Source of the DNA: Acinetobacter tandoii DSM 14970 = CIP 107469
GTDB lineage: Bacteria > Pseudomonadota > Gammaproteobacteria > Pseudomonadales > Moraxellaceae
Direction: 5' to 3'
Assembly (NCBI RefSeq): GCF_000400735.1
Contig: NZ_KE007360.1
Span: 1 to 64,000, forward strand
DNA: 64,000 nucleotides
How positions within the stretch are numbered: position 1 is the stretch's first letter; each line of letters opens with the position of its first letter. The notes beneath the pieces are model-generated. The model made no database searches and was not told the DNA's origin. It was given only the letters and a program-made list of their open reading frames with translations. Made by a program: the position numbers and the translations under genes. This document shows, one piece after another, positions 1 through 8,314 of this stretch.

Positions 1-21
1 GGTAAGGGTTACATTTCTTCA

Positions 22-50
22 TTGACATTTAAGTATTACTTTAATAAAGT
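22..50 (+). promoter_or_regulatory. Candidate promoter of the recombinase operon
   Basis: A consensus -35 hexamer TTGACA (22-27) is followed after 17 nt by TAAAGT (45-50), a 4/6 match to the -10 consensus, about 30 bp before the first recombinase start. The spacer and -10 lie in a small inverted repeat, ACTTTA-A-TAAAGT (38-50). The adjoining ATGGACAT box (51-58) would place recombinase binding over the transcription start, suggesting autoregulation. This is inference. Confidence 0.4.
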
Positions 51-58
51 ATGGACAT
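49..58 (+). repeat. Left terminal ATGGACAT box of the nested element
   Basis: GTATGGACAT here is the exact inverted complement of ATGTCCATAC at 14099-14108, near the right end. A variant, ATTGACAT, sits at 21-28. The octamer ATGGACAT or its complement occurs four more times in the last 130 bp of the element. Repeated recombinase-binding sites near both ends are expected for tyrosine-recombinase elements; the binding role is inferred. Confidence 0.5.
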
Positions 59-81
59 GATGATTGAATAGATAAATTATT

Positions 82-1323
82 ATGTCTAGGATCGAAAATG
101 TTAAAATCAAACCTCAAAATATAATTGTCAAAGATAATCAAGTTATCTTCAAAGAATCTACTAATCTTGAATCCCAAAATCTTCCACAAATCTATTGGTC
201 TAATAATAAAGCTTGGGATGTTGCCAATTTATATGCCTATGACTTAATGGTTAATGAACGAGTCCAGCTAAAAACAATCCAAACAGATATGCAACATCTC
301 AATGCTTATGCTTCTTGGTTGGAGACCGAAGACAATTTGACATGGTGGCATTTCCCAAACAAAAAAAGTGAAAGATGTGTATTTGTGTTTAAAGGATATT
401 TAATTAAACAAAGAAATAACCAACAGCTAGCACCATCCACAGCCACCCATAGAATGCGTGCCGTAATTAAATTCTACCGTTGGATTCAGCGTAATAACTT
501 AATAAATAAAGATATTGAACTTTGGAAAAATAAGTTTAAGAAAATCACTGTAATTAACAAGTTTGGATTTGAGCACTCATTCGATGTTCTTACAACAGAT
601 TTAGCTATTCCACTAAGAGCAAATAGTTCAAATATAGATTTAGAGGATGGTGTATCACCAATTAATCCCAAACATGTTCCAAAAATTTTAGAATACGCTA
701 AAACACATGCACCAATCGAAATTTACTTAATGCTTAAACTTGGTTTTTTCACGGGTATGCGTATTGGAAGTATTACAGACCTCAAGTTGGCTACTATTGA
801 GAATTATTCTTATCTTGATGATATGTCCATGGCAACTATAAGAATTGGTTTAGATGCTATTCCACCAGTACAAACCAAGTTTTCAAAAAGTGGCAACATA
901 ATTATTCCAACTGAGTTGGTTAATGAGCTTCTTGAATATGCTTATGATGTAAGACGTTTAAAAAGAATAAAAAAAGTGGAAAATTCTGTGAATTTATTTT
1001 TAACCTCAAGGGGGAATAAGTATTTAGGTAACGAAGGAAAGTCAATCAATGTCGCAATTCATAGACTAAGAAAATCTGCTTTAGAAAATGGAGTTTATGA
1101 ATTTAAGGATTTTTATTTTCATCGAACTCGAGCAACTTTTGCAACAGTCTTAATGCAATATTGCTTAGAGAAAATGGATGTGACTAGTGCAGTTCAGTTA
1201 GTAAGGGATTGCTGTCTACACAAAGATGAAAAAACGACTTTGAAATATGTAAAGTTCATAGAGCAAAACAAACAACTTGCAAAAATATCTAATGAATATA
1301 CAAAGGCATTTTTGGGGTTGTGA
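82..1323 (+). CDS. Tyrosine recombinase/integrase, first of trio (IntA-like)
   Basis: A 413-residue phage-integrase-family recombinase expected to cut and rejoin DNA at the element ends. A core-binding SAM-like domain occupies roughly residues 45-160, and the catalytic domain about 195-395. The catalytic set is complete: Arg227 in GMRIGS, Lys266 or Lys269 in TKFSKSG, His347 and Arg350 in FHRTRATF, His380 in CCLHKDE and nucleophile Tyr389 in TLKYVKF. Its stop overlaps the start of the next gene by 4 nt, so the recombinases are translationally coupled. By position it corresponds to intA of SE elements or tnpA of Tn554-like elements. Family membership is certain; the precise element family is inferred. 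Confidence 0.9.
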   Translation: MSRIENVKIKPQNIIVKDNQVIFKESTNLESQNLPQIYWSNNKAWDVANLYAYDLMVNERVQLKTIQTDMQHLNAYASWLETEDNLTWWHFPNKKSERCVFVFKGYLIKQRNNQQLAPSTATHRMRAVIKFYRWIQRNNLINKDIELWKNKFKKITVINKFGFEHSFDVLTTDLAIPLRANSSNIDLEDGVSPINPKHVPKILEYAKTHAPIEIYLMLKLGFFTGMRIGSITDLKLATIENYSYLDDMSMATIRIGLDAIPPVQTKFSKSGNIIIPTELVNELLEYAYDVRRLKRIKKVENSVNLFLTSRGNKYLGNEGKSINVAIHRLRKSALENGVYEFKDFYFHRTRATFATVLMQYCLEKMDVTSAVQLVRDCCLHKDEKTTLKYVKFIEQNKQLAKISNEYTKAFLGL

Positions 1324-3005
1324 AAATGGAATCTCTTTCATTTTGTCTGAACAAGCTTTCTTATGGCTCACACTCAAATGAGTGGAACTTATCTGTATTT
1401 CTTTATAAAGGTGCAGCATTAGAAAATAGAAGAACTGTCTTGAATTCTATAAAAGCCAATAAGTACGGTGAAATATTAAGTGAAAGGATTGAGTTTGTAT
1501 CCAACTTATTTGAATATTTTGACTATAGAATAACAATTGGTATATCTCAAAGAACGATTATTTCTGAATTAGAGAAACTGTCATTATTCGTAAGGTGGTG
1601 CGAGTATAAAAACAAGTATATTTCAAAAGAGCATATTGCTGAATGTTTTATTGATTGGGTTAATCATGGGATATTAGCAGTTCAACAAAATAATCAAGAT
1701 GAGTACAGTGCTTATAAGAAATATACAGTAGTTGCAAATATTCTTGTAAGCTCACAGAATTTAGAGAAATATCCTAAAACAAAAACTTTACTTTTGAGAA
1801 CAAATTTAACCGAAAGACCTCAAAAAAAAGAAGTTGAACTAGTTAGTGAGCATGATGCTTTTGCCTTTGGTAAATTGTTAAAGGCTTTAGTTGATCAATT
1901 AACTATCGAAGCGGTCAGAGGTGAATTACCATTATTAATAAAACTACCAAATGATAAAAATGCTTATTTAAAAGGTAATTTAATGGAGGTTAATATTAAT
2001 TATGAAAAAATTAAAGATAAAAGATTAGCTTTAGAGCGTAGACGTGCGTTATCTGAAAATGAATCGTTACTAGATAAATATAGAAGAAGCAATCTAATAA
2101 ATATTCGTATTGAAGCAGAGTTGATAATTTTTATCAGTCAAACCAATATGAATTTATCACAAGCTCTTGATTTAAAGATAACTAATTTTAGATGGATGAT
2201 TAAGGATGACGAATATCATGTTTTTACAGTCTATAAAAATCGCAAACAAGGCGAGGCAACATTCAGGTGTCACAAAGCCTATAGAGATATTTTTCTAAGA
2301 TATTTACAGTGGGTGAAAGACGTTGGCTTTTGTGATGATAGCAGCCTCTTTCCTTTTATGGCTAGGGAAAAACTTATAGCAAAAGAAACTAAGCGTAAAT
2401 TACATGTAGTTAGAAATTTTTGCAAAGATATAGATTTTAAATATGTATCTTCCACACAATTGCGTAAGTTTAAAGCAAATTGGCTATTTGAAAATGGAGA
2501 TGACGCTTCAAATGTTATTCAATTGATGTCTCATCAAGAAGGTACTTTTAGGAAAAATTATCAGAAAGTAAAAAAAGTAAATGCTCTAAAAGAATTAAGT
2601 AGTTTCAATAGCCAAAATCTCAAACAATTAGCTATCGGATTGTGCTCAAATAATTGTGAAAATCCACAAAGTATTGAGACTGAAAGTAACATTGCTCAAC
2701 CTGACTGTGTGAATCCTGAAGGTTGTTTATTCTGTGTCTATCACAAAGATGTCATTAGTTATGATTATTGTTTTAAATTAATATCTCATATTCATTTAAA
2801 ACGTCTTGAAATGACATTAAATCCATCTCTTGAAAACCATCCAGCAAAACTTCTTATTGAACGTATCAACGAAAAAATTGATAGATTGAAATCTTTAAGT
2901 AAAACACAAGAAAAATGGATAGTAAAAGCTCAAATGGAAGTTCAATCGGGAGAATATCATCCTGATTGGATGGATTACATCTTACTTTTACAAGAGATGG
3001 TGTAG
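1320..3005 (+). CDS. Degenerate tyrosine-recombinase-fold protein (Tfp-like)
   Basis: A 561-residue protein with the recombinase fold but damaged chemistry. The segment matching the catalytic-Arg motif reads TNMNLSQAL (about residue 275), with Asn where Arg is expected. The HxLR motif reads TQLRKFK (about 377), with Thr for His. SHQEGTFRKNYQKV near 403-415 still resembles the His/Tyr region. The C-terminal part (about 440-480) is Cys-rich (CSNNCEN, CVNPEGCLFC), suggesting a metal-binding finger. A middle gene with a non-catalytic recombinase fold is what the SE tfp gene shows, so a structural or accessory role in synapsis is likely. It overlaps the preceding gene by 4 nt. Confidence 0.75.
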   Translation: MKMESLSFCLNKLSYGSHSNEWNLSVFLYKGAALENRRTVLNSIKANKYGEILSERIEFVSNLFEYFDYRITIGISQRTIISELEKLSLFVRWCEYKNKYISKEHIAECFIDWVNHGILAVQQNNQDEYSAYKKYTVVANILVSSQNLEKYPKTKTLLLRTNLTERPQKKEVELVSEHDAFAFGKLLKALVDQLTIEAVRGELPLLIKLPNDKNAYLKGNLMEVNINYEKIKDKRLALERRRALSENESLLDKYRRSNLINIRIEAELIIFISQTNMNLSQALDLKITNFRWMIKDDEYHVFTVYKNRKQGEATFRCHKAYRDIFLRYLQWVKDVGFCDDSSLFPFMAREKLIAKETKRKLHVVRNFCKDIDFKYVSSTQLRKFKANWLFENGDDASNVIQLMSHQEGTFRKNYQKVKKVNALKELSSFNSQNLKQLAIGLCSNNCENPQSIETESNIAQPDCVNPEGCLFCVYHKDVISYDYCFKLISHIHLKRLEMTLNPSLENHPAKLLIERINEKIDRLKSLSKTQEKWIVKAQMEVQSGEYHPDWMDYILLLQEMV

Positions 3006-3007
3006 AG

Positions 3008-4924
3008 ATGTTTTTAAAATCAATAAATATTATTTCTGACATTATTACACCTGCTATGCCAAATTATACTTTGGATAATTGGTTACCTCTTGATAATACT
3101 CCTATAACTTGCGATAAAGAAGGTAATGTAATTTCTGTTTTTTCTGATGATATTTGGGATTTTACACCTTACTGTATAAAACCAATGAAATTTAACTTTG
3201 GTAGCAACCAGACTAAGGGATATATTATTGATAAAGATAATATTCAGTTGTTTAAAATCATAGTTGCATATTGGCTGTGGGGTGCAAGCCCAAAGGTCAG
3301 TGCTATTACAATAGTAAACCGTTGCACCATCTTAAAACCTCTGTTCTATGTCTGTTCAAAACATAATATTCTAATTTCTGAATTGAGAAACCATGAGGAA
3401 ATTTATGAGGAAATTGCTGCACAATACAAAGGAAAAAGACGAGCTATAGGGCTACAGGAACTCGTTTCTCTTAGTAAGGATATTGGTTTTACCATACTAG
3501 ATGAAGACTCACTTAGAAAGTTTTCAAAATATCTTGTTGTGAATGATTCAAATCAGACTCCTTATATTCCACCTCGTATATGGGCGTATCAATTAGAAAG
3601 ATTGGAAAATTGTATTGATGATTTTCTCTCTATTAGTGATGGTGTGGTTTCTGTATTTAATTGCTTTGTAGATAACCATAATAAAACTAGAAATTTTATT
3701 AATGAGAAATTTAATAAATATAATGTCACAGGAATGCTTCAAAAATGGACTGACTTCGATTCTAATACGGCTAAAGCCCCCAATCTTTCAAAATATCTTA
3801 GTATGGTAAGTTTTGTAAGTATCGCATATATCGTTAATTTTTCACTAATGAGAATTTCGGAAGCTTACTTATTGAGGTATGGTTGCTTTTCCAAAACAAT
3901 CATAGATGGACAAGAAATTTGTCTCATTCACGGAATTACATCCAAAACTGAAAAAGGTGAGGCTAGTTGGGTGGTATCACCATCAGTTGAAAAAGCTGTA
4001 AGAGCCTTAGAAATTATTTGTGAGCTAAGATTTTCTTGTGCTAAAGAGTTATTTGGAATCCTGCAAGATATCAATGACTATAAACCTTATCTACATAGTC
4101 CAGTATTTGAACCTTGGGGTAGCGGTAGAGGGAAAAATGAGCGATTAGAGCAAATTAGATCAACCATTGGTTATGCTAATCAAATCGGTACATTTGATAA
4201 AATTTTTGAGCAAGAGGAATTCCAAATAACGCAGGCTGATTTCAATATAGCATGTAAAATGACCCCTAACTTAGATATAGAAATATATCAAGTTGGTAAA
4301 GTATGGCACTTTGCATGGCATCAGTTAAGAAGAACAGGTGCTGTAAATATGCTAGCATCAGGTCTTATCACTGAGCAGAGTTTGCAGTATCAACTTAAGC
4401 ATGCTAATACGATTATGAGCTTATATTATGCCAACAACTACTATAAATTAAAGTTCAAGTTGGACGATGCAGTTGGTCAGATATACTTGGAAGAATGGCA
4501 TCAAAATAATGTCCGAAAAAATATGGAATTGGATAGTCCAAAATTCATCTCTCCACATGGACATAAGAGAAAGGCTCAGATAATTTCTGCTATTAGCGAA
4601 AAAGATCACACTCAACTTCTAAGAATGTCTGAACAAGGCAATCTAAATTATCGAGAAACTTTTTTAGGTGGATGTACAAAAACAGGTGCACCATGCCCTT
4701 ATGGTGGGATATCGAATATTGTGCAATGTATGGGTGGTTCTAATTCCTTGGCTTGTGATGCCGTTCTTCTTGATAAGAAAAAAGTTAATACTATGCTTAA
4801 ACTTGAACAGTCGTATCTTGAGAAGATTAAGAAACTGGAAAAAGAATCAATCTCGACAGTCTTTCAGACTGAACAATTAGCATCAATTCGGAAAGCAATT
4901 TATGTCATTCAATCAAATGAGTAA
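3008..4924 (+). CDS. Tyrosine recombinase, third of trio (IntB-like)
   Basis: A large integrase-family recombinase of 638 residues from the ATG directly after the upstream stop; an in-frame ATG at 2966 would add 14 residues. Catalytic residues are present: Arg282 in SLMRISEA, Lys313/316 in TSKTEKGE, His438 and Arg441 in WHQLRRTG, His465 in QLKHANT and Tyr473/474. The C-terminus contains a Cys cluster (CTKTGAPCPYGG, VQCMGG, LACD), a likely zinc site also seen in the middle gene, and ends in a charged helix. Its 3' end overlaps the next gene by 23 nt. The position fits intB of SE elements; with the first recombinase it probably performs strand exchange at the two ends. Confidence 0.85.
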   Translation: MFLKSINIISDIITPAMPNYTLDNWLPLDNTPITCDKEGNVISVFSDDIWDFTPYCIKPMKFNFGSNQTKGYIIDKDNIQLFKIIVAYWLWGASPKVSAITIVNRCTILKPLFYVCSKHNILISELRNHEEIYEEIAAQYKGKRRAIGLQELVSLSKDIGFTILDEDSLRKFSKYLVVNDSNQTPYIPPRIWAYQLERLENCIDDFLSISDGVVSVFNCFVDNHNKTRNFINEKFNKYNVTGMLQKWTDFDSNTAKAPNLSKYLSMVSFVSIAYIVNFSLMRISEAYLLRYGCFSKTIIDGQEICLIHGITSKTEKGEASWVVSPSVEKAVRALEIICELRFSCAKELFGILQDINDYKPYLHSPVFEPWGSGRGKNERLEQIRSTIGYANQIGTFDKIFEQEEFQITQADFNIACKMTPNLDIEIYQVGKVWHFAWHQLRRTGAVNMLASGLITEQSLQYQLKHANTIMSLYYANNYYKLKFKLDDAVGQIYLEEWHQNNVRKNMELDSPKFISPHGHKRKAQIISAISEKDHTQLLRMSEQGNLNYRETFLGGCTKTGAPCPYGGISNIVQCMGGSNSLACDAVLLDKKKVNTMLKLEQSYLEKIKKLEKESISTVFQTEQLASIRKAIYVIQSNE

Positions 4925-5294
4925 AGCAGAACTTCAGTTTTATGAAGCATTTATTAGGCTTAAAACTAATAAACCTAATATATTGCCAAAAGGATCAAAA
5001 GTTTCACAAAACAATGTTGCTAAGGAAGCAGGTGTTGACCCTTCAGCTCTTAGAAAATCGAGATATCCTAGTCTTGTTAATGAAATTCAAGAATGGATAG
5101 ATCAAAATCCACAAAACACTAATTTTTCTGCTAAAAAAAAGGAAAATTCAGCTACTAATGATCAAGTTCCTGTATTAAAAAACCGAATTGAAATTTTAAC
5201 TCAAGAAAGAGATGAGGCTGTATCTAAGCTACTAGAAGCACAATTAACGATTATTGAGTTATCACTACAATTAGAGAAAATTGTAGATAATTGA
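4902..5294 (+). CDS. Small HTH/coiled-coil accessory protein (Srap-like)
   Basis: A 130-residue protein whose start lies inside the 3' end of the third recombinase gene. Residues about 30-65 (NNVAKEAGVDPSALRKSRYP) read as a helix-turn-helix; residues about 85-130 form a heptad-rich coiled coil (EILTQERDEAVSKLLEAQ). Tn554 TnpC and SE srap are similarly small last genes helping recombination and orientation. An accessory DNA-binding role in excision or integration is inferred from position and size. It could instead be a regulator of the recombinase operon. Confidence 0.65.
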   Translation: MSFNQMSKAELQFYEAFIRLKTNKPNILPKGSKVSQNNVAKEAGVDPSALRKSRYPSLVNEIQEWIDQNPQNTNFSAKKKENSATNDQVPVLKNRIEILTQERDEAVSKLLEAQLTIIELSLQLEKIVDN

Positions 5295-5349
5295 TTTCTA
5301 ATATATCTAGTAATTTCATGTGCTTAGTATTAATGAGTGACTTGAAAAA

Positions 5350-5481
5350 ATGCTGAATCTAGAGAAACATCCTCTTGCTATTTTGAAGTCATATCAAGCT
5401 AATCCTTTATGAGAAGTAATATAGGATGAAAGTGAGGCTTTAAAGCTTAAAGATCATTTTGAATCCAAATGGAAAGATTGA
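5350..5481 (+). pseudogene. Possible degraded short reading frame
   Basis: Between the recombinase operon and hsdM, one frame starting ATG at 5350 reads LEKHPLAILKSYQANPL, then a TGA (5410), then an interruption by TAG, then DESEALKLKDHFESKWKD before a final TGA at 5479. The protein-like composition across two stops suggests a decayed gene at the recombinase/cargo junction. I do not recognise the family, and chance is possible. Confidence 0.25.
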
Positions 5482-5578
5482 TTAGAAACTGTTGAATTGG
5501 CAACAAATACACTGTGGTTAATTTTATTTTTATTAGTAATTTGCTTTAATTGAAACACAAATTTCAGGAATATATTCT

Positions 5579-7162
5579 GTGGCTAAGAAACCTACCAAAT
5601 CCAAAGTAAAAAGTTTTGAAGAATCGTTATGGGATAGTGCCAATAAACTACGTGGTAGTGTTGAGCCCTCTGAGTATAAGCATATTGTTTTATCTCTAAT
5701 TTTCTTGAAATTTGTGAGTGATACTTTTGAAGCTCAACGTACAAAGATTGCCGAAAAGCATGGTGCAAATGCTGAGAAATTCCTAGAGATTGAAGCTTTT
5801 TATCATCAAGATAATGTCTTTTATCTAACGGAAGAGTCTCGTTGGAGCTATCTCATTGCAAATGCTAAGCAAGAAGATATTGCTCTGAAGATTGATACAG
5901 CCCTGCATAACATTGAGAAGAAAAATAAAGCACTTCAAGGCGCACTGCCTGATAACTACTTCTCTCGTATTGATCTAGAGGTGAGTAAGCTTGCTGCATT
6001 ACTTGATGAGATCAATAACATTCAAACAATCTCCAACCAACATGAAGATGTCGTTGGTCGTGTATATGAATATTTCTTAGGAAACTTTGCTTTAGCAGAA
6101 GGTAAAGGTAAAGGAGAGTTCTATACACCTAAAAGTATCGTTAAGCTGATTGCATCTATGATTGAACCATACAAAGGTCGTGTTTATGACCCTGCTTGTG
6201 GTTCAGGTGGTATGTTTGTTCAATCTCTTAAATTCGTAGAAAACCATAAAGGTAATAGAAAAGATATTTCTATCTTTGGTCAAGAACAAACTACTGCTAC
6301 TTATAAGCTTGCTAAGATGAACTTGGCGATTCGTGGCATTAGTGCTGATCTTGGTGCAGCGGCTCGCGATACATTTGCAAAGGATCAACATCCTGATCAA
6401 AAATTTGACTTCATTATGGCAAACCCTCCTTTTAACCAAAAGGATTGGCGTGGAGCAGATGAGTTAACTAAAGACCCTCGTTGGGATGGCTATGAAGTTC
6501 CTCCTACAGGGAATGCCAACTATGGTTGGATTCTCCACATGGTATCTAAACTTTCTCAAAATGGTGTTGCAGGCTTCATTCTTGCCAATGGTGCATTATC
6601 TGGTGATGGCACAGAGAAAGAGATTCGTAAAAAGCTGATTGAAAATAAATTGGTAGAAGCGATTGCTGTATTACCAATGCGAATGTTCTACACAACAGAT
6701 ATTAGTGTTTCTTTATGGATATTGAATCGTAATAAAAAAGAACGCTCTGTGCCTCATGGTGACCTAACTCGTGAATACCGTGATCGTGAAGATGAAGTAC
6801 TCTTTATGGATTTACGAAAAATTGGTGAATCGTTCGAGAAGAAATTTATTCAATTCTCAGATGAGCATATTGAACAAATTTCAGAAACTTTCCATACGTG
6901 GCAACAAAAATTATTTGAGGTTGAATACCAAGATATTCCCGAATATTGCTATTCAGCATCACTTCAAGAGATTGCATCTAAAGATTATTCACTTGTACCA
7001 AGTAAATATATCGAATTCGTTAACCGTGATGAAAATATTGATTTTGATGAAAAAATGTTAGCTCTTAGATCAGATTTTGCTGAGCTTTTAAAAGCTGAAG
7101 AAAAGTCAAAACAAGATTTGTTGAACGTATTTAAAGAGCTGGGCTATGAAATCAAATTATAA
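5579..7162 (+). CDS. hsdM: Type I restriction-modification methyltransferase subunit HsdM
   Basis: The 527-residue N6-adenine methyltransferase subunit of a type I R-M complex, which methylates host DNA at the HsdS-specified site using S-adenosylmethionine. The N-terminal HsdM helical domain begins FEESLWDSANKLRGS. The SAM-binding motif I is DPACGSGGMF (about residue 203), and the catalytic motif IV is NPPF (about 282). The start is GTG at 5579, with AGGA about 9 nt upstream. It overlaps hsdS by 17 nt and forms the first gene of the cargo operon. Length and motifs fit an intact, functional subunit. Confidence 0.95.
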   Translation: MAKKPTKSKVKSFEESLWDSANKLRGSVEPSEYKHIVLSLIFLKFVSDTFEAQRTKIAEKHGANAEKFLEIEAFYHQDNVFYLTEESRWSYLIANAKQEDIALKIDTALHNIEKKNKALQGALPDNYFSRIDLEVSKLAALLDEINNIQTISNQHEDVVGRVYEYFLGNFALAEGKGKGEFYTPKSIVKLIASMIEPYKGRVYDPACGSGGMFVQSLKFVENHKGNRKDISIFGQEQTTATYKLAKMNLAIRGISADLGAAARDTFAKDQHPDQKFDFIMANPPFNQKDWRGADELTKDPRWDGYEVPPTGNANYGWILHMVSKLSQNGVAGFILANGALSGDGTEKEIRKKLIENKLVEAIAVLPMRMFYTTDISVSLWILNRNKKERSVPHGDLTREYRDREDEVLFMDLRKIGESFEKKFIQFSDEHIEQISETFHTWQQKLFEVEYQDIPEYCYSASLQEIASKDYSLVPSKYIEFVNRDENIDFDEKMLALRSDFAELLKAEEKSKQDLLNVFKELGYEIKL

Positions 7163-8306
7163 AAAAATTGGTGATTATGTTCGTCAGGTTAGTAATCGCA
7201 ATACAGACTTAAAAGTTATGAATCTAAAAGGCATTAATATTGAGAAAGAATTTATGCCTTCGGTAGCTAATATTAACGGCACTGATTTATCGAAATATAA
7301 AGTTGTCAAAAAAGGACAATTTGCATTTAATCCAATGCATGTGGGGCGTGATAAAATGCTTCCAATTGGATTATGGAAAGAAGAAGAACCTATTATAGTT
7401 TCTCCTGCTTACATAGTTTTTGAAATAATAGATCATAATCATTTAGATCTTAACTATTTGATGATGTGGTGTAGCAGAGAGGAATTTGATAGAAACTGTT
7501 GGTTCACTACAGATAGTAGTGTTCGAGGTGGATTCAGTTGGGATAGTTTTTGTGATTTAAATTTCCCATATATTCCTCTTGAAAAACAAAAAGAAATTTA
7601 TCATGAATATTTTGTTGTGAGCAATAGGATTTCATTATTAGAAAGAATTTTAAGCACAGTTGAACAAACTTCTTATCATTTATACAGAGAATGGTTTGTT
7701 AATTTTAATTTTCCAATGAATTTCATTGACTCTAATCTAGATTCTAAAGGTTATAAGCATTCAAAAGGACAATTTATTTGGGATGATGATTTAGAAAGTG
7801 AAATTCCTTTTGATTGGAGTAGTGGTACTTTAGAAGATATTTATAGTTTTCAATATGGTAAAGGTAATAATAATCCAAGTAATGGAGGAATTTATCCAGT
7901 TTATGGTAGTAATGGAATTATTGGCTACTATGATCAATTTAATAATCAGGATGCCCCAGTGATCGGTCACATTGGCTCTTGTGGTTCTCTTGTATATGCT
8001 TTTGGAAAACATTATGTGACGTATAATGGTGTCATGTGTAATATAAATGAAAATTATGGAAAAATTTTTGGATATCTGACACTGAAGAGTAAAGATCTTA
8101 AATCGCAGACTCGAGGTAGTACTCAGCCTTTTTTAAGCTATGACATGCTTTATGAGATAAAAACAGTTTTACCTCCTAAAAATATTGAAAGCAAGGCATC
8201 TTTTTATTTTGACCGTATCTATAGGCACATAAATATTTTAAATAATCAAATTAATTCTTTGAATAAGATTAAAGATTTAATTTTACTAAATCTTAGTAAA
8301 ATATAG
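7146..8306 (+). CDS. hsdS: Type I R-M specificity subunit HsdS
   Basis: A 386-residue specificity subunit that recognises the bipartite DNA target and bridges HsdM and HsdR. Two target-recognition domains (about 1-150 and 195-345) are separated by a conserved helical linker (about 152-185, LEKQKEIYHEYF onward). A matching C-terminal helix (about 352-386) completes the pseudo-dimer. The first TRD lacks a clear example of the usual leading motif, and the AT-rich coding contrasts with hsdM and hsdR, as expected for an exchangeable specificity gene. The start lies within the hsdM 3' end. The target sequence cannot be predicted from what I see. Confidence 0.88.
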   Translation: MKSNYKKIGDYVRQVSNRNTDLKVMNLKGINIEKEFMPSVANINGTDLSKYKVVKKGQFAFNPMHVGRDKMLPIGLWKEEEPIIVSPAYIVFEIIDHNHLDLNYLMMWCSREEFDRNCWFTTDSSVRGGFSWDSFCDLNFPYIPLEKQKEIYHEYFVVSNRISLLERILSTVEQTSYHLYREWFVNFNFPMNFIDSNLDSKGYKHSKGQFIWDDDLESEIPFDWSSGTLEDIYSFQYGKGNNNPSNGGIYPVYGSNGIIGYYDQFNNQDAPVIGHIGSCGSLVYAFGKHYVTYNGVMCNINENYGKIFGYLTLKSKDLKSQTRGSTQPFLSYDMLYEIKTVLPPKNIESKASFYFDRIYRHINILNNQINSLNKIKDLILLNLSKI

Positions 8307-8314
8307 GGGGGGAC

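Noticed and set aside
4668..4880. Open frame of 70 codons inside the third recombinase gene
   Set aside because: It is a shadow frame of a gene with a complete catalytic domain and has no ribosome site.
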